Below are positions 49,138 through 60,426 of a stretch of 64,000 nt of DNA, one piece after another. Positions within the stretch are counted from its first letter, which is position 1; every line of letters starts with the position of its first letter. The position numbers and the translations under genes are program-made. The notes under the pieces are model-generated. The model searched no databases. It worked only from the letters and a program-made list of their open reading frames with translations, and was not told the origin of the DNA. Origin of the DNA: Enterobacteriaceae bacterium LSJC7 (GTDB lineage Bacteria; Pseudomonadota; Gammaproteobacteria; Enterobacterales; Enterobacteriaceae); NCBI GenBank assembly GCA_000302695.1, contig AMFN01000002.1:621948-685947 (forward strand), given 5' to 3'.

Positions 49138-50613
49138 ATGGCGGTAACGCAAACAGCTCAGGCGTGCGATCTGGTGATTTTCGGTGCGAAAGGCGATCTT
49201 GCGCGCCGCAAACTGCTGCCTTCCCTGTATCAGCTGGAAAAGGCAGGCCAGATTCACCCGGACACGCGTATTCTTGGCGTCGGGCGTGCAGACTGGGACA
49301 AGGCCGCGTACACCAAAGTGATTCGCGAAGCGCTTGAAACCTTCATGAAAGAGAAGATTGATGAAGCGCTGTGGGACAAGCTCAGCGCCCGCCTTGATTT
49401 CTGCAACCTTGACGTTAACAACACAGCAGGCTTTAGCAAGCTTGGCAAAAAGCTCGATCAGAAAAACCGCACCACCATTAACTATTTCGCCATGCCGCCC
49501 AGCACCTTTGGCGCCATCTGCAAAGGACTGGGTGCGGCAAAACTTAACGCCAAGCCCGCGCGCGTGGTGATGGAAAAACCGCTTGGCACCTCGCTTGAAA
49601 CCTCACAGGAAATCAACAACCAGGTCGGTGAGTTTTTCGAGGAGTGCCAGGTTTACCGCATTGACCACTATCTGGGCAAAGAGACGGTGCTGAACCTGTT
49701 GGCACTGCGTTTTGCCAACTCGCTGTTTGTGAACAACTGGGATAACCGCACTATCGACCACGTGGAAATTACCGTGGCAGAAGAAGTGGGTATCGAAGGG
49801 CGTTGGGGTTACTTTGACCAGGCCGGCCAGATGCGCGATATGGTGCAAAACCACCTGCTGCAAATTTTGTGCATGATTGCGATGGCACCGCCGCCGGATC
49901 TCACCGCTGACCACATTCGTGATGAGAAAGTGAAAGTGCTACAGGCACTGCGCCGCATTGACCGTTCTAACGTGCGTGAGAAAACCGTGCGCGGCCAGTA
50001 CACCGCAGGCTTTGCTCAGGGTAAAAAAGTGCCGGGCTATCTGGAAGAAGAGGGCGCGAACAAGAGCAGTTGCACTGAAACCTTTGTGGCTATCCGTGTG
50101 GATATCGACAACTGGCGCTGGTCTGGTGTGCCGTTTTATCTGCGTACTGGCAAGCGTCTGCCGACCAAGTGCTCTGAAGTGGTGGTTTACTTCAAAAGCC
50201 CGGCGCTCAACCTGTTTAAAGAGTCATGGCAGGAACTGCCGCAGAACAAGCTCACCATTCGTCTGCAGCCGGACGAAGGGGTGGATATCCAGATCCTCAA
50301 TAAAGTGCCAGGGCTGGATCATAAGCACAACCTGCAAACCACTAAGCTTGACCTGAGCTATTCCGAAACCTTCAATCAGGCGCATCTGGCCGATGCCTAC
50401 GAGCGCCTGCTGCTGGAAACCATGCGCGGCATTCAGGCGCTGTTTGTGCGCCGCGATGAAGTCGAAGAAGCATGGAAATGGGTGGACTCTATCACCGAAG
50501 CCTGGGCGGCAGACAACGATGCGCCAAAACCGTATCAGGCAGGCACTTGGGGACCGGTTGCCTCGGTGGCGATGATCACGCGCGACGGACGTTCCTGGAA
50601 CGAGTTTGAATAA
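49138..50613 (+). CDS. zwf: Glucose-6-phosphate 1-dehydrogenase
   Basis: A 491-aa NADP-dependent enzyme, the E. coli length. Nucleotide motif [17 protein letters not shown] (about 15-31), active site [13 protein letters not shown] (about 178-190), [10 protein letters not shown] and the substrate region [11 protein letters not shown]. It opens both the oxidative pentose phosphate and Entner-Doudoroff routes and sits before edd-eda as in E. coli. Confidence 0.98.
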   Translation: MAVTQTAQACDLVIFGAKGDLARRKLLPSLYQLEKAGQIHPDTRILGVGRADWDKAAYTKVIREALETFMKEKIDEALWDKLSARLDFCNLDVNNTAGFSKLGKKLDQKNRTTINYFAMPPSTFGAICKGLGAAKLNAKPARVVMEKPLGTSLETSQEINNQVGEFFEECQVYRIDHYLGKETVLNLLALRFANSLFVNNWDNRTIDHVEITVAEEVGIEGRWGYFDQAGQMRDMVQNHLLQILCMIAMAPPPDLTADHIRDEKVKVLQALRRIDRSNVREKTVRGQYTAGFAQGKKVPGYLEEEGANKSSCTETFVAIRVDIDNWRWSGVPFYLRTGKRLPTKCSEVVVYFKSPALNLFKESWQELPQNKLTIRLQPDEGVDIQILNKVPGLDHKHNLQTTKLDLSYSETFNQAHLADAYERLLLETMRGIQALFVRRDEVEEAWKWVDSITEAWAADNDAPKPYQAGTWGPVASVAMITRDGRSWNEFE

Positions 50614-50640
50614 GAAATAATCGATGCCAACGGGTGTTTA

Positions 50641-50655
50641 TTTTACCGGTAACAT
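50641..50655 (+). promoter_or_regulatory. GntR-type operator upstream of edd
   Basis: TTTTACCGGTAACAT contains the palindrome TTACCGGTAA typical of gluconate-repressor GntR sites. It lies 193 bases before edd, ahead of a weak promoter (CATAAT near 50674). Confidence 0.5.
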
Positions 50656-50691
50656 GATCTAACTCAGAAGTGGCATAATTTTTTTGTCAAT

Positions 50692-50726
50692 AAAGCCCCG
50701 CGAGGTTCACCCGCGGGGCTTTTTTA
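50692..50726 (+). terminator. Terminator between zwf and edd
   Basis: AAAGCCCCGCG-AGGTTCAC-CCGCGGGGCTTTTTTA hairpin. It ends zwf, but lies downstream of the GntR-type site, so a promoter at that site would have to read through it. Confidence 0.85.
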
Positions 50727-50847
50727 TTTAAACTAGCTGAAGCGATTTTGCCCAAGAGCAGTGTGCTTCCTGCGTTTGACGCGATTTTGCGCCGAGAACC
50801 AAAGCAGTACGTGCCGCTTATGGCAATAAAGATTATAAGGAGTCCCT

Positions 50848-52659
50848 ATGAACCCGAATTTGTTACGCGTAACAAAACGCATCATTGAACGCTCACGTCC
50901 GACCCGCGAAGCCTACCTGGCACGTATTGAAGCGGCGAAGTCAAAGACCGTGCATCGTTCAGAACTAGCCTGTGGCAACCTTGCCCACGGCTTTGCAGCC
51001 TGTCAGCCAGAAGATAAGGCCGCGCTGAAAAGCATGTTGCGTAACAACATTGCGATCATTACCTCTTATAACGACATGCTTTCTGCGCATCAGCCGTATG
51101 AGACTTACCCGGAACAGATTCGTCAGGCGCTGCACAGCGCAGGGGCGGTCGGCCAGGTCGCGGGTGCGGTGCCTGCCATGTGCGACGGCGTGACCCAGGG
51201 CCAGGATGGGATGGAACTCTCGCTGCTGAGCCGCGAAGTGATTGCCATGTCAGCGGCGGTGGGCCTGTCTCACAATATGTTCGACGGTGCGCTCTACCTT
51301 GGCGTGTGCGATAAAATCGTTCCAGGGCTTGCGATGGCGGCGCTGTCGTTTGGTCATCTGCCAGCCGTCTTCGTGCCGTCTGGCCCGATGGCAAGCGGTC
51401 TGCCAAACAAAGAAAAAGTGCGTATTCGCCAGCTCTTTGCCGAAGGCAAAGTTGACAGAAACGCGCTGCTGGAGTCTGAGGCGGCGTCCTATCATGCGCC
51501 GGGTACCTGCACCTTCTACGGCACAGCCAACACCAACCAGATGGTGGTTGAGTTTATGGGTATGCAGCTGCCAGGCTCCTCGTTTGTGCACCCGGATGCA
51601 CCGCTGCGCGCCGAACTGACCGCCGCCGCCGCCCGCCAGGTGACGCGCCTGACCGGTAACGGCAACGAGTGGATGCCGCTTGGCAAGATGATTGATGAAA
51701 AAGTCGTGGTCAACGGCATTGTGGCGCTGCTGGCAACCGGCGGTTCAACCAACCACACCATGCACCTGGTGGCGATGGCGCGCGCAGCGGGCATCATTAT
51801 TAACTGGGATGATTTCTCTGACCTGTCTGAAGCCGTGCCGCTGATGGCGCGTTTGTACCCGAATGGTCCGGCAGATATCAACCACTTCCAGGCAGCTGGT
51901 GGCGTGCCGGTGTTGATGCGCGAGCTGCTCAAGGGCGGCCTGCTGCACGAAGATGTGAACACCGTAGCTGGCTTTGGTCTGCACCATTACACCCTGGAGC
52001 CGTGGCTCAACGAGGGTAAGCTGGACTGGCGCGAGGGTGCGGCTGCATCGCTGGACACTGACGTTATCGCGACTATCGACAAACCGTTCTCTCACCACGG
52101 TGGCACCAAAGTACTGAGCGGCAACCTTGGCCGTGCGGTAATGAAAACCTCGGCCGTGCCGGAAGATAAGCAGGTTATTGAAGCACCGGCGGTGATTTTC
52201 GAAAGCCAGCATGACGTATTGCCCGCATTTGAAGCTGGCAAGCTGGATAGAGACTGTGTAGTGGTGGTGCGCCACCAGGGGCCGAAAGCCAACGGCATGC
52301 CGGAATTACATAAACTGATGCCACCGCTGGGTGTATTATTGGACCGTGGTTTCAGAATTGCGCTGGTGACCGATGGCCGTTTGTCCGGCGCTTCCGGTAA
52401 AGTGCCGTCTGCCATCCACGTCACACCAGAAGCCTATGACGATGGCTTGCTGGCAAAAGTGCAGGAAGGCGACATTATCCGTGTTAACGGCCAGACTGGC
52501 GAACTGACGCTGCTGGTGGATGAGGCAGAACTGGCGCAGCGCCAGGCGTTCCACCCGGACCTGAGCGCCGAGCGCATTGGCACCGGGCGTGAAATGTTTG
52601 GCGCGCTGCGCGAAAAACTGTCCGGCGCAGAGCAGGGCGCAACCTGCATCGAATTTTAA
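50848..52659 (+). CDS. edd: Phosphogluconate dehydratase
   Basis: A 603-aa IlvD/Edd-family [4Fe-4S] enzyme converting 6-phosphogluconate to KDPG. Cysteines that can hold the cluster are in [18 protein letters not shown] (about 107-124) and [16 protein letters not shown] (about 220-235). [14 protein letters not shown] and [19 protein letters not shown] are family signatures. AAGGAG precedes the ATG; eda follows after 49 bases. Confidence 0.98.
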   Translation: MNPNLLRVTKRIIERSRPTREAYLARIEAAKSKTVHRSELACGNLAHGFAACQPEDKAALKSMLRNNIAIITSYNDMLSAHQPYETYPEQIRQALHSAGAVGQVAGAVPAMCDGVTQGQDGMELSLLSREVIAMSAAVGLSHNMFDGALYLGVCDKIVPGLAMAALSFGHLPAVFVPSGPMASGLPNKEKVRIRQLFAEGKVDRNALLESEAASYHAPGTCTFYGTANTNQMVVEFMGMQLPGSSFVHPDAPLRAELTAAAARQVTRLTGNGNEWMPLGKMIDEKVVVNGIVALLATGGSTNHTMHLVAMARAAGIIINWDDFSDLSEAVPLMARLYPNGPADINHFQAAGGVPVLMRELLKGGLLHEDVNTVAGFGLHHYTLEPWLNEGKLDWREGAAASLDTDVIATIDKPFSHHGGTKVLSGNLGRAVMKTSAVPEDKQVIEAPAVIFESQHDVLPAFEAGKLDRDCVVVVRHQGPKANGMPELHKLMPPLGVLLDRGFRIALVTDGRLSGASGKVPSAIHVTPEAYDDGLLAKVQEGDIIRVNGQTGELTLLVDEAELAQRQAFHPDLSAERIGTGREMFGALREKLSGAEQGATCIEF

Positions 52660-52708
52660 GCCCGCCCCAGGCGGAAGACGGATTAACCTTCACGAGAGAG
52701 AGTCTCTG

Positions 52709-53347
52709 ATGAACAACTGGAAAACAAGCGCGGAAAACATCCTGAAGAGCGGCCCGGTCGTGCCGGTCATCGTGGTTAAAAACATTGAACACGCGGTGCC
52801 GATGGCAAAAGCGCTGGTCGCAGGTGGCGTGCGCGTGCTGGAAGTGACGCTGCGTACCGAATGCGCGCTGGACGCTATCCGTCTCATCGCCAAAGAAGTG
52901 CCAGAAGCGATTGTCGGTGCAGGGACGGTGATTAACGCCCAGCAGCTTGCTGACGTGACTGCCGCAGGCGCGCAGTTTGCCATCAGCCCAGGTCTGACCG
53001 AGCCGCTGCTGAAAGCGGCAACCGCAGGGACTATTCCGCTGATCCCGGGTATCTGCTCTGTGTCTGAACTGATGCTGGGTATGGAATACGGCCTGCGTGA
53101 GTTCAAATTCTTCCCGGCCGAAGCTAACGGTGGCGTGAAGGCGTTGCAGGCCATTGCCGGTCCGTTCTCCCAGGTGCGTTTCTGCCCGACCGGCGGTATC
53201 ACGCCTGCCAACTACCGCGATTACCTGGCGCTCAACAGCGTGCTGTGCATTGGTGGCTCCTGGCTGGTGCCGCAGGATGCGCTGGAAGCCGGTGACTACG
53301 AGCGTATCACTCGCCTGGCGCGTGAAGCGGTTGACGGCGCGAAGTAA
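52709..53347 (+). CDS. eda: KDPG/KHG aldolase
   Basis: A 212-aa TIM-barrel class I aldolase cleaving KDPG to pyruvate and glyceraldehyde-3-phosphate. The active-site glutamate is in [11 protein letters not shown] (about 45), and the Schiff-base lysine in [13 protein letters not shown] (about 133); [16 protein letters not shown] is the phosphate site. ATG at 52709 has GAGAGAG upstream; the longer frame overlapping edd is rejected. Completes edd-eda. Confidence 0.98.
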   Translation: MNNWKTSAENILKSGPVVPVIVVKNIEHAVPMAKALVAGGVRVLEVTLRTECALDAIRLIAKEVPEAIVGAGTVINAQQLADVTAAGAQFAISPGLTEPLLKAATAGTIPLIPGICSVSELMLGMEYGLREFKFFPAEANGGVKALQAIAGPFSQVRFCPTGGITPANYRDYLALNSVLCIGGSWLVPQDALEAGDYERITRLAREAVDGAK

Positions 53348-53358
53348 TTTTTGCCTGT

Positions 53359-53386
53359 AAAAAAGCCCTCTTCGGAGGGCTTTTTT
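53359..53386. terminator. Bidirectional terminator between eda and purT
   Basis: AAAAAAGCCCTC-TTCG-GAGGGCTTTTTT hairpin with a UUCG-type loop between convergent genes. Confidence 0.92.
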
Positions 53387-53406
53387 ATGGGGGCGTGTGG
53401 GGGATA

Positions 53407-54585
53407 TCAACCTTCCACACGTATCTGCTCGACCGCGGTTTTGGCACGTTCAACGGCCTCTCCCACGCTGTTGCCGGTAGCCAGCACGACACCGAGCCGA
53501 CGCGTACCGTCAATCTCTGGTTTGCCAAACAGACGCAGCTGCATACCGCTGGCACAGGCAACTTCCGGGTTAATAAAGCGCACGTCGCGACTGGTGAGCG
53601 CTGGCAGCAGGGCCGCTGAAGCCGCCGGACCATACTGGCGCACGGCGCCTACCGGCAGACCGAGGAACGCGCGCACGTGCAGGGCAAACTCTGACAAGTC
53701 CTGCGAAATCAGTGTCACCATGCCAGTGTCGTGCGGGCGTGGAGAAACTTCGCTGAATACCACCTCATCGCCGCAGACAAACAGTTCCACGCCAAACAGA
53801 CCGTAACCGCCCAGCGCCTTTACAATCTTCCCGGCCACGTCCTGGGCGTTAGCCAGCGCTTTCTGGCTCATCTGCTGAGGCTGCCAGGACTCGCGGTAGT
53901 CGCCATCCTGCTGGCGGTGGCCAATCGGGTCACAGAAATGCAGGCCGTCAACGGCATTTACTGTGAGTAGCGTAATTTCAAAATCAAAATTCACCACAGA
54001 CTCAACAATCACGCGCCCGGCACCGGCGCGACCGCCCTGTTGGGCATACGTCCAGGCTTCAGCCAGCTGGCTTTCGCTGCGAATCATGCTCTGGCCTTTG
54101 CCAGAAGAACTCATCACTGGTTTGACAATGCACGGTAGGCCAACTTCACGCACGGCCTCGCGAAAAGCCGCTTCGCTGTCGGCAAAACGGTAGCCTGAGG
54201 TCGGCAGTCCCAGCTCCTCAGCCGCAAGGCGACGAATGCCTTCACGGTTCATGGTGAGTTGGGCGGCGCGCGCGCAGGGCACCACGCGCTGGCCCTGGCG
54301 CTCCAGTTCAACCAGCGTATCGGTGGCGATGGCTTCAATTTCAGGCACCACGACGTGCGGTTTTTCCTGAGCAATCAGTGCGGCCAGCTGTACGCTGTCC
54401 AGCATATTAATCACATGGCTGCGGTGTGCGACCTGCATAGCAGGGGCATCGGCATAGCGGTCAACGGCAATCACTTCCAGCCCAAGGCGCTGGCACTCAA
54501 TGGCGACCTCTTTTCCCAGTTCTCCAGAACCCAGCAGCATGACGCGCGTGGCAGAAGGACGCAGTGCGCTTCCCAACATATCCAA
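53407..54585 (-). CDS. purT: Formate-dependent phosphoribosylglycinamide formyltransferase
   Basis: A 392-aa ATP-grasp enzyme of purine synthesis using formate directly. Rossmann start [21 protein letters not shown] (first 20 shown), ATP-grasp [29 protein letters not shown] and [16 protein letters not shown]. Same length as E. coli PurT. A PurR box lies 40 bases upstream of the ATG. Confidence 0.97.
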   Translation of the reverse strand: MDMLGSALRPSATRVMLLGSGELGKEVAIECQRLGLEVIAVDRYADAPAMQVAHRSHVINMLDSVQLAALIAQEKPHVVVPEIEAIATDTLVELERQGQRVVPCARAAQLTMNREGIRRLAAEELGLPTSGYRFADSEAAFREAVREVGLPCIVKPVMSSSGKGQSMIRSESQLAEAWTYAQQGGRAGAGRVIVESVVNFDFEITLLTVNAVDGLHFCDPIGHRQQDGDYRESWQPQQMSQKALANAQDVAGKIVKALGGYGLFGVELFVCGDEVVFSEVSPRPHDTGMVTLISQDLSEFALHVRAFLGLPVGAVRQYGPAASAALLPALTSRDVRFINPEVACASGMQLRLFGKPEIDGTRRLGVVLATGNSVGEAVERAKTAVEQIRVEG

Positions 54586-54624
54586 CCTCTCGTTTACCCG
54601 GTGAAAAAAACCGGCGCAGTATAT

Positions 54625-54640
54625 ACGAAAACGTTTGCGT
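54625..54640 (-). promoter_or_regulatory. PurR operator upstream of purT
   Basis: Reads ACGCAAACGTTTTCGT on the minus strand, a full PurR box (ACGCAAACGTTTTCGT consensus). Confidence 0.88.
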
Positions 54641-54685
54641 GTGCAGCCGGTGGGCGAATTGTCTGGTGAGCCGCTTTCTGTTATG

Positions 54686-54701
54686 CTGTATTAATAAACA
54701 G
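54686..54701 (+). promoter_or_regulatory. LexA (SOS) box of yebG
   Basis: CTGTATTAATAAACAG fits CTGT-N8-ACAG exactly, 18 bases before the yebG ATG. Confidence 0.9.
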
Positions 54702-54718
54702 TATATTCGGAGCTGCAC

Positions 54719-55042
54719 ATGGCGGTAGAAATTAAATACGTAGTCGTTAGGGAAGGTGAGGAAAAAATGTCTTTTGCCAGTAAAAAGGAAGCCGATGCCT
54801 GGGACAAAATGTTAGACCTGGCTGAGGCCATGGGTGAGTGGCTTACCCAGTCGCCGGTAGCCCTGGAGCCGGAGCAGGCAGATGCCCTCGCGATGTGGCT
54901 GGCGCAGGAAAAAGATGCGCTCAACGCGCTGCTCAAGACGGGGCAGTTGCCGAAAGCCGCGACACCGCGTGCGGTTGATGTGGTCGAAGTGAAGCAACAG
55001 CCCGAGCCGCGTAGCACGAAAAAGCAAACCCGGGCTGCCTGA
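54719..55042 (+). CDS. yebG: SOS-induced protein YebG
   Basis: A 107-aa DNA-damage-inducible protein of unknown activity. MAVEIKYVVVREGEEKMSFA and the acidic helical middle match E. coli YebG; the tail is basic and divergent (TKKQTRAA). The LexA box directly upstream agrees with SOS control. Confidence 0.93.
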   Translation: MAVEIKYVVVREGEEKMSFASKKEADAWDKMLDLAEAMGEWLTQSPVALEPEQADALAMWLAQEKDALNALLKTGQLPKAATPRAVDVVEVKQQPEPRSTKKQTRAA

Positions 55043-55114
55043 AGGGCTTGCACTGCGCGTGTTTTATACCATGCTTTCTCCGGGGTTGTTCCTTAAAACA
55101 CTATGGAGAACAGT

Positions 55115-55462
55115 ATGACTAAAACAGGAGTATTTCTTGGCGCAGCGCTGCTGGCGACAAGTTTTTCCGGGCTGGCAGAAACCTCGCGCCAGGTGGCGTT
55201 TACCGGTTGTGAAGGCCTTGATGCCCAGGGCATTGCCGCCAGCGTGAAGCGTGATTACCTGCAAAACCGCGTAGTTAACTGGCCTGAGGACCAAAAACAG
55301 CTTGGGCAGTCCACCCCGGTGGCCTGGATTAACATAAGCCAGGTGAAAGGCGGGCAGGATCAATGGCAGGTTCCGCTCGTGGTTCGCGGCAAAAGCGGCG
55401 ATATTCATTATACCGTGCATGTCGACTGCAAGGCCCATAGCGCGGACTATCGCAGCGAATAA
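55115..55462 (+). CDS. yebF: YebF, secreted/periplasmic protein
   Basis: A 115-aa protein with a Sec signal (about 1-21, ending GLA) and two cysteines (FTGCEGLDAQGIAASVKRDY and VHVDCKA) that form a disulfide in E. coli YebF, known for reaching the medium through porins in laboratory strains. ATG at 55115 with GGAG upstream; an ATG 12 bases earlier is less likely. Confidence 0.92.
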   Translation: MTKTGVFLGAALLATSFSGLAETSRQVAFTGCEGLDAQGIAASVKRDYLQNRVVNWPEDQKQLGQSTPVAWINISQVKGGQDQWQVPLVVRGKSGDIHYTVHVDCKAHSADYRSE

Positions 55463-55481
55463 ACGTTCAGTTTCGGTTCTT

Positions 55482-55513
55482 ACGGCGTCGCATTTGCGGC
55501 GCCGTTTTGTTTT
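55482..55513 (+). terminator. Terminator of yebF
   Basis: ACGGCG...CGCCGT stem with an inner CGC/GCG, followed by TTTGTTTT. Confidence 0.75.
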
Positions 55514-55590
55514 ATTTGCTTTTCTCTACGCTTCCTGACACTGCGTTGCATACTCTGCGAGCAGGTATCTGTGATGAGTCGGAGATATAA

Positions 55591-56256
55591 ATGGCAAACT
55601 GGTTAGGTCAACTACAGTCGCTGCTGGGACAAGCCAGCGGACAGCAACAGGGAAATAAGCCGGAACAGGGATTAAGCAAGCTGCTGGTACCGGGGGCGCT
55701 TGGCGGCCTTGCGGGGCTGCTGGTGGCGAATAAGTCGTCACGCAAGTTGCTGACCAAATACGGCGGCAACGCGCTGCTTATTGGCGGCGGGGCGCTGGCA
55801 GGTTCTCTGTTGTGGAACAAATACAAGGACAAGATTCGCCAGAACCACCAGGCCGAGCCTGACTGGGGCGCACAAACCTCCCCGCTGGATGTGCGCACCG
55901 AACGGTTGATTCTGGCGCTGGTGTTTGCCGCCAAAAGTGATGGCCATATCGATGATAAAGAGCGCGCCGCCATTGAGCAGCAGCTGCGCGAAGCTGGCGT
56001 GGAGCAGCAGGGGCGTGTTCTGGTGCAGCAAGCGATTGAGCAACCGCTGGACCCGCAGCGCCTGGCGCAAGGTGTGCGAAATGAGGAAGAAGCGTTGGAA
56101 CTGTATTTCCTCAGCTGTGCGGTTATCGATATCGATCACTTTATGGAGCGCAGCTACCTCAACGCGCTGGGAGATGCGCTTAAGATCCCCACAGAAGTGC
56201 GTGAGGGCATTGAGCAGGATATCGCGCAACAAAAGCGTGAGCTTCCCCCGGGCTAA
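55591..56256 (+). CDS. yebE: YebE, DUF533 inner-membrane protein
   Basis: A 221-aa protein. A glutamine-rich start, a glycine-rich hydrophobic region (about 31-75; [20 protein letters not shown] and [15 protein letters not shown]) and a C-terminal TerB-like helical domain (about 100-215; [31 protein letters not shown]) are seen. In E. coli yebE responds to envelope stress via CpxR; no CpxR repeat was identified here. Confidence 0.92.
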   Translation: MANWLGQLQSLLGQASGQQQGNKPEQGLSKLLVPGALGGLAGLLVANKSSRKLLTKYGGNALLIGGGALAGSLLWNKYKDKIRQNHQAEPDWGAQTSPLDVRTERLILALVFAAKSDGHIDDKERAAIEQQLREAGVEQQGRVLVQQAIEQPLDPQRLAQGVRNEEEALELYFLSCAVIDIDHFMERSYLNALGDALKIPTEVREGIEQDIAQQKRELPPG

Positions 56257-56387
56257 CTGCCTGATTAACCCGCCTGGCAGTTTTCAGACTGCCGGGTGCG
56301 GCCTTACCTGACGGGCTGCGCTTGCAAGTCTCGCCTATTTTGCACACCCTTACAGGTGTGTGAAAGACGAGAACAGAAGAAGACGCT

Positions 56388-58445
56388 ATGCCTCCAAAAG
56401 CAAAGAAAGTCCCGCATTCACTGACTATTCATGGTGATACGCGCATTGACAATTATTACTGGCTGCGCGATGACGATCGTTCGTCGCAGGATGTGCTCGA
56501 CTATCTGCATAAAGAAAATGATTATGGCCGCCAGGTCATGGCTTCGCAGCAGGCGCTTCAGGAGCGGTTGCTCAAAGAGATGGTTAGCCGCATTGCTGCG
56601 CGCGACGTTTCGGCGCCCTGGGTGAAAAACGGCTGGCGCTACCGCTACTATTTTGACGACGGCTGTGAATACGCCATCTGGCAGCGCCAGCCTGCCGCTG
56701 GCGGTGAAAGTGATAGCTGGGACAAACTTCTCGACTGTAACAAGCGCGCGGCACACAGTGAGTTTTACACGCTCGGTGGTCTGTCAATCACGCCGGATAA
56801 CACCATTATGGCGGTGGCGGAAGACTTCCTGTCACGCCGTCAGTACGGTATCCGCTTTCGCCATCTGGCCTCCGGCAACTGGTATCCTGAGCTGCTGGAA
56901 AATGTGTCTCCGGATTTTGTCTGGGCGAATGATTCCTCAACGCTTTACTACGTGCGTAAGCACCCCGGCACACTGCTGCCTTACCAGGTGTGGCGTCACA
57001 CGGTGGGTAGCCCGTCGCGTGATGACGAACTGGTGTACGAAGAAAAAGATGACACCTTTTACGTCAGCGTGCATAAAACCTCCTCTCGCCACTTCATTAT
57101 CATTGCGCTAAACAGTGCCACCAGCAGTGAAATGCTGTTGCTGGATGCCGAGCTTCCTGACGCGCTACCGCAGTGCTTCATCCCGCGCCAGCGCGACCGG
57201 GAGTACAGCCTCGATCACTACCAGCATCAGTTCTGGGTGCGCTCTAATCACGAAGGCAAAAACTTCGGTTTGTATCGTACTAAGGTGCGCGACCTGGAGC
57301 GCTGGGAAACGGTGATCCCAAGCCGCGAGCGCGTGATGCTCGAAGGTTATGCCCTTTTTACCGACTGGCTGGTGGTGGAGGAGCGTGAGCGTGGGTTGAG
57401 CAGCTTGCGGCAGATCAACTGCAAGACCGGTGAGGAGAGTGGGATAGCGTTTGACGACCCGGCCTATGTGACCTGGATTGCCAACAACCCGGAGCCGGAG
57501 ACGGCCTGGTTGCGCTATGGGTATTCGTCCATGACGACGCCCGACACATTGTTTGAACTGAATATGGACACCGGCGAGCGCCGCACGCTCAAGCAAACGG
57601 CCGTTGCCGGGTTTGACGGCGATAACTACCGCAGTGAGCACCTGTGGGTGCGTGCACGCGACGGTGTTGAAGTGCCGGTGTCGCTGGTCTATCACAAACA
57701 GCACTTCCAGCGAGGGAAAAACCCGCTGTTGGTCTACGGCTATGGCTCTTACGCCAGCAGTATTGATGCCGATTTCAGCACCAGTCGCCTGAGTCTACTC
57801 GATCGCGGTTTCGTCTATGCCATTGCTCACGTGCGCGGCGGCGGTGAACTGGGACAGCGCTGGTACGAAGATGGCAAATTCCTCAAGAAAATGAATACCT
57901 TTTATGACTATCTCGACGTCTGCGATGCGCTGCTGGCCCAGGGCTACGGCGCACCGGAGCAGCTCTACGCTATGGGCGGTAGCGCAGGCGGTATGTTGAT
58001 GGGAGTAGCGATAAACCAGCGTCCTGAACTGTTCCACGGTGTGGTAGCCCAGGTGCCGTTTGTCGATGTGGTCACGACCATGCTGGATGAGTCTATTCCG
58101 CTGACCACCGGTGAGTTTGAGGAGTGGGGCAATCCGCAGGATGAAACCTACTACCGGTATATGAAGTCTTACAGCCCCTACGACCAGGTGGAGGAGAAGG
58201 CGTATCCGCACATGCTGGTCACCACCGGGCTGCATGACTCACAGGTGCAGTACTGGGAACCGGCAAAATGGGTGGCGAAGCTGCGGGAAATGAAGCGTGA
58301 CCAAACGCTACTGTTGCTGTGCACGGACATGGATTCCGGCCACGGTGGTAAATCCGGGCGTTTTAAATCCTGGGAAGGTGTGGCGCTGGAATATGCGTTT
58401 CTTATTGCGCTGGCGCAGGGCACGCTGCCGGGGCAGACGCTGTAG
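56388..58445 (+). CDS. ptrB: Oligopeptidase B
   Basis: A 685-aa prolyl-oligopeptidase-family serine peptidase cutting peptides after Arg/Lys in the cytoplasm. A beta-propeller (about 70-400) precedes the alpha/beta hydrolase domain, with nucleophile serine in [14 protein letters not shown] (about 530), aspartate in [12 protein letters not shown] and histidine in [11 protein letters not shown] (about 650). Length close to E. coli PtrB (686). Convergent with exoX, 3 bases apart. Confidence 0.97.
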   Translation: MPPKAKKVPHSLTIHGDTRIDNYYWLRDDDRSSQDVLDYLHKENDYGRQVMASQQALQERLLKEMVSRIAARDVSAPWVKNGWRYRYYFDDGCEYAIWQRQPAAGGESDSWDKLLDCNKRAAHSEFYTLGGLSITPDNTIMAVAEDFLSRRQYGIRFRHLASGNWYPELLENVSPDFVWANDSSTLYYVRKHPGTLLPYQVWRHTVGSPSRDDELVYEEKDDTFYVSVHKTSSRHFIIIALNSATSSEMLLLDAELPDALPQCFIPRQRDREYSLDHYQHQFWVRSNHEGKNFGLYRTKVRDLERWETVIPSRERVMLEGYALFTDWLVVEERERGLSSLRQINCKTGEESGIAFDDPAYVTWIANNPEPETAWLRYGYSSMTTPDTLFELNMDTGERRTLKQTAVAGFDGDNYRSEHLWVRARDGVEVPVSLVYHKQHFQRGKNPLLVYGYGSYASSIDADFSTSRLSLLDRGFVYAIAHVRGGGELGQRWYEDGKFLKKMNTFYDYLDVCDALLAQGYGAPEQLYAMGGSAGGMLMGVAINQRPELFHGVVAQVPFVDVVTTMLDESIPLTTGEFEEWGNPQDETYYRYMKSYSPYDQVEEKAYPHMLVTTGLHDSQVQYWEPAKWVAKLREMKRDQTLLLLCTDMDSGHGGKSGRFKSWEGVALEYAFLIALAQGTLPGQTL

Positions 58446-58448
58446 CGC

Positions 58449-59108
58449 TCAGGCATCCAGCCAGTGGCGCAGCGTCAGGCGTAGCTCTGGCGACATCTCT
58501 TTGAGATTGTTCGACATCCAGCGTAGATAGCCCGGATCGCGCCGGGCGATATCTTCGAAGGACTCACCACGGTATTTGCCAAACTGTAGCGTTTGCAGCA
58601 GCGCCGGGCGGCCGGTAGCGGTTACCATCTGCTCCGGGCTCCAGCCAGACTCCTGCATAATGCGCAGCAGTAGTGCTGCGGTGATATAGCAGTCAAACAG
58701 CGCACGGTGGTGGTGCAGACCGGCAGGCGTATCAATGTGTAGTTTGAGCGACTTATATAAACCCATGTTGCTGTACTTGATGCCGGGCCACAGGCGGCGT
58801 GCCAGGCGCATCGTGCAAATCCATTCGCCCTGCATATCGGGCAGTACGCGGCTGTCAAAGCTGGCGTTGTGGGCCACATACCAACGGCTACCGAGATAGC
58901 GCGGAACAATCTCTTCAATCCATGGTTTATCAGCTACCATCGCTTCGGTAATACCGTGAATAGCCATCGCCTGTGGGCTAATGGGGCGGTCCGGGCGCAC
59001 CAGGTCGCTCATTGGGTTGGCTATCTGTCCGTCGATAATATCAACGGAGGCAATCTCGACAATTCCGCCCTGCAGGCCGCAGGTTTCTGTATCGATAATT
59101 CGCAGCAT
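58449..59108 (-). CDS. exoX: Exodeoxyribonuclease X
   Basis: A 219-aa DEDDh 3'-5' exonuclease acting in mismatch repair. Acidic motifs D6-x-E8 in RIIDTETCG, N/D in YVAHNASFDSRVL and H/D in GLHHHRALFDCYITA are present, followed by the small C-terminal region QFGKYRGESFEDIARRDPGY. ATG at 59108 (MLRIIDTE) is chosen over an upstream in-frame start. Confidence 0.95.
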   Translation of the reverse strand: MLRIIDTETCGLQGGIVEIASVDIIDGQIANPMSDLVRPDRPISPQAMAIHGITEAMVADKPWIEEIVPRYLGSRWYVAHNASFDSRVLPDMQGEWICTMRLARRLWPGIKYSNMGLYKSLKLHIDTPAGLHHHRALFDCYITAALLLRIMQESGWSPEQMVTATGRPALLQTLQFGKYRGESFEDIARRDPGYLRWMSNNLKEMSPELRLTLRHWLDA

Positions 59109-59178
59109 TTTGTTATCCGAAAGTGGTGTGCCTGGCGGCGCAAACATGGCCTGTTATGATAGCGTTAATTCGCTGCAT

Positions 59179-59928
59179 TTACCTTGTGGATTCGCGCACC
59201 GGAATCACTTCCCCTTGCCAGCCCGCGGGACTGCGCCGCCCAATAACCAGCAGTTCTCCGGCTTCGGCGCGAATAATCAGCTGCCCACGCTCATCCCAGC
59301 AGGCGCTGTGGCCGGTACCATGCCAGCGCCCGGAGTTGCAGGTCTGGTTGGCCATCAGGACCGCGATGTTGTACTTGTGCGCCCACTGTTGCAGATACAT
59401 GGAATCATGCTGCCAGCCAGCGACGGGAGTATGGCGCCCGGTAATATACAGATTCGCGCCAAGCCCTGCAGCGCTACGCGGCAACGCCTCGTCTTCACTG
59501 CATGTGTTAACGCCGAGTGCAAAATAGCGCCCCATTTTGCCGTGAATAGGTGTCGCCGGGCAGGGCGTGAACCAGTCGTTTTTCTCAACTGTCGGCTTAC
59601 GGCTCGACAGGCGAGCGCCATCAGGCATAAAAATAACGGCTCTGGCATGATTAGCGTTATTGTCGAGATGGGGAAGCCCGGTGACCACCGTCATGCCAAA
59701 CTGGCGAGCGGCGTCGCTCAGGGGGGCAAGTTCGCTGGAGTGTAACGTTATGGCAAATTTCGTTGCATCAGTGTCGTTATCACTGCACAGCGAGAATTCA
59801 GGGAAGATAAGTAGATTTACGCCTTCACGCGCGGCATGTTCGATAAAATTGAGGTGGTGCTCAATGTTAGCTTCCAGACCACCCTGGCGCACGGCATATT
59901 GCGCGGCGGCAATGCTCCAAAGAGACAT
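59179..59928 (-). CDS. yobB: Carbon-nitrogen hydrolase family protein YobB
   Basis: A 249-aa nitrilase-superfamily protein with the Glu-Lys-Cys triad: E in LLIFPEFSLCSD (about 43), K in RKPTVEKNDWF (about 114) and C in LGVNTCSEDEALPR (about 141). It probably hydrolyses an amide or nitrile; the substrate is unknown. Located between exoX and holE as in E. coli. Confidence 0.9.
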   Translation of the reverse strand: MSLWSIAAAQYAVRQGGLEANIEHHLNFIEHAAREGVNLLIFPEFSLCSDNDTDATKFAITLHSSELAPLSDAARQFGMTVVTGLPHLDNNANHARAVIFMPDGARLSSRKPTVEKNDWFTPCPATPIHGKMGRYFALGVNTCSEDEALPRSAAGLGANLYITGRHTPVAGWQHDSMYLQQWAHKYNIAVLMANQTCNSGRWHGTGHSACWDERGQLIIRAEAGELLVIGRRSPAGWQGEVIPVRESTR

Positions 59929-60045
59929 AACGACATCCTTATTTTTCTGCCAAAACGTCTTTTCAGACGTTACAGCAGCTCCGTTGAAGATTCCTACAGG
60001 AAAATCTTAGCAGGGTCTGCGTCAGGATGCGTAATGTTAATTTAA

Positions 60046-60276
60046 TTATTTTGCCTTTGGTTCCCACGGCAGGCGAGAAAGGTTAATGGAAGCGAGTCTG
60101 TGAGCGGTTAATCTTTCTGTAAACCAGTTTCGTAGCATTTCTGGTTGCTCTCTTTCGACCGCCTCTGCAATAACGGGCATGTTGTAGCGCTCTTTAAACG
60201 CGACGCTGGCAGCGGCAAGATCAACGTTAATTTTATCCATCTCTTCCTGTGGAAGCTGGGCCAGGTTGTGTTTCAT
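60046..60276 (-). CDS. holE: DNA polymerase III theta subunit
   Basis: A 76-aa protein of the E. coli length that binds and stabilises the epsilon proofreading subunit in the polymerase III core. [20 protein letters not shown] and [14 protein letters not shown], then [16 protein letters not shown], are near-identical to HolE. ATG at 60276 ([12 protein letters not shown]) with GGAGATA upstream; a 15-residue longer frame is rejected. Confidence 0.97.
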   Translation of the reverse strand: MKHNLAQLPQEEMDKINVDLAAASVAFKERYNMPVIAEAVEREQPEMLRNWFTERLTAHRLASINLSRLPWEPKAK

Positions 60277-60426
60277 ATTTATCTCCGTATTGCGACAACG
60301 AAACGTTACTGTGCACGACACAGATTGACAAGTGTTTCTGCCCGCCGTCGGTGCGTTATTCTGGATCTGGTTGGGGTCGGGAGGTTATCCTCTAGCCTCA
60401 TTTTATAATGAAAGGGAATGATCATC

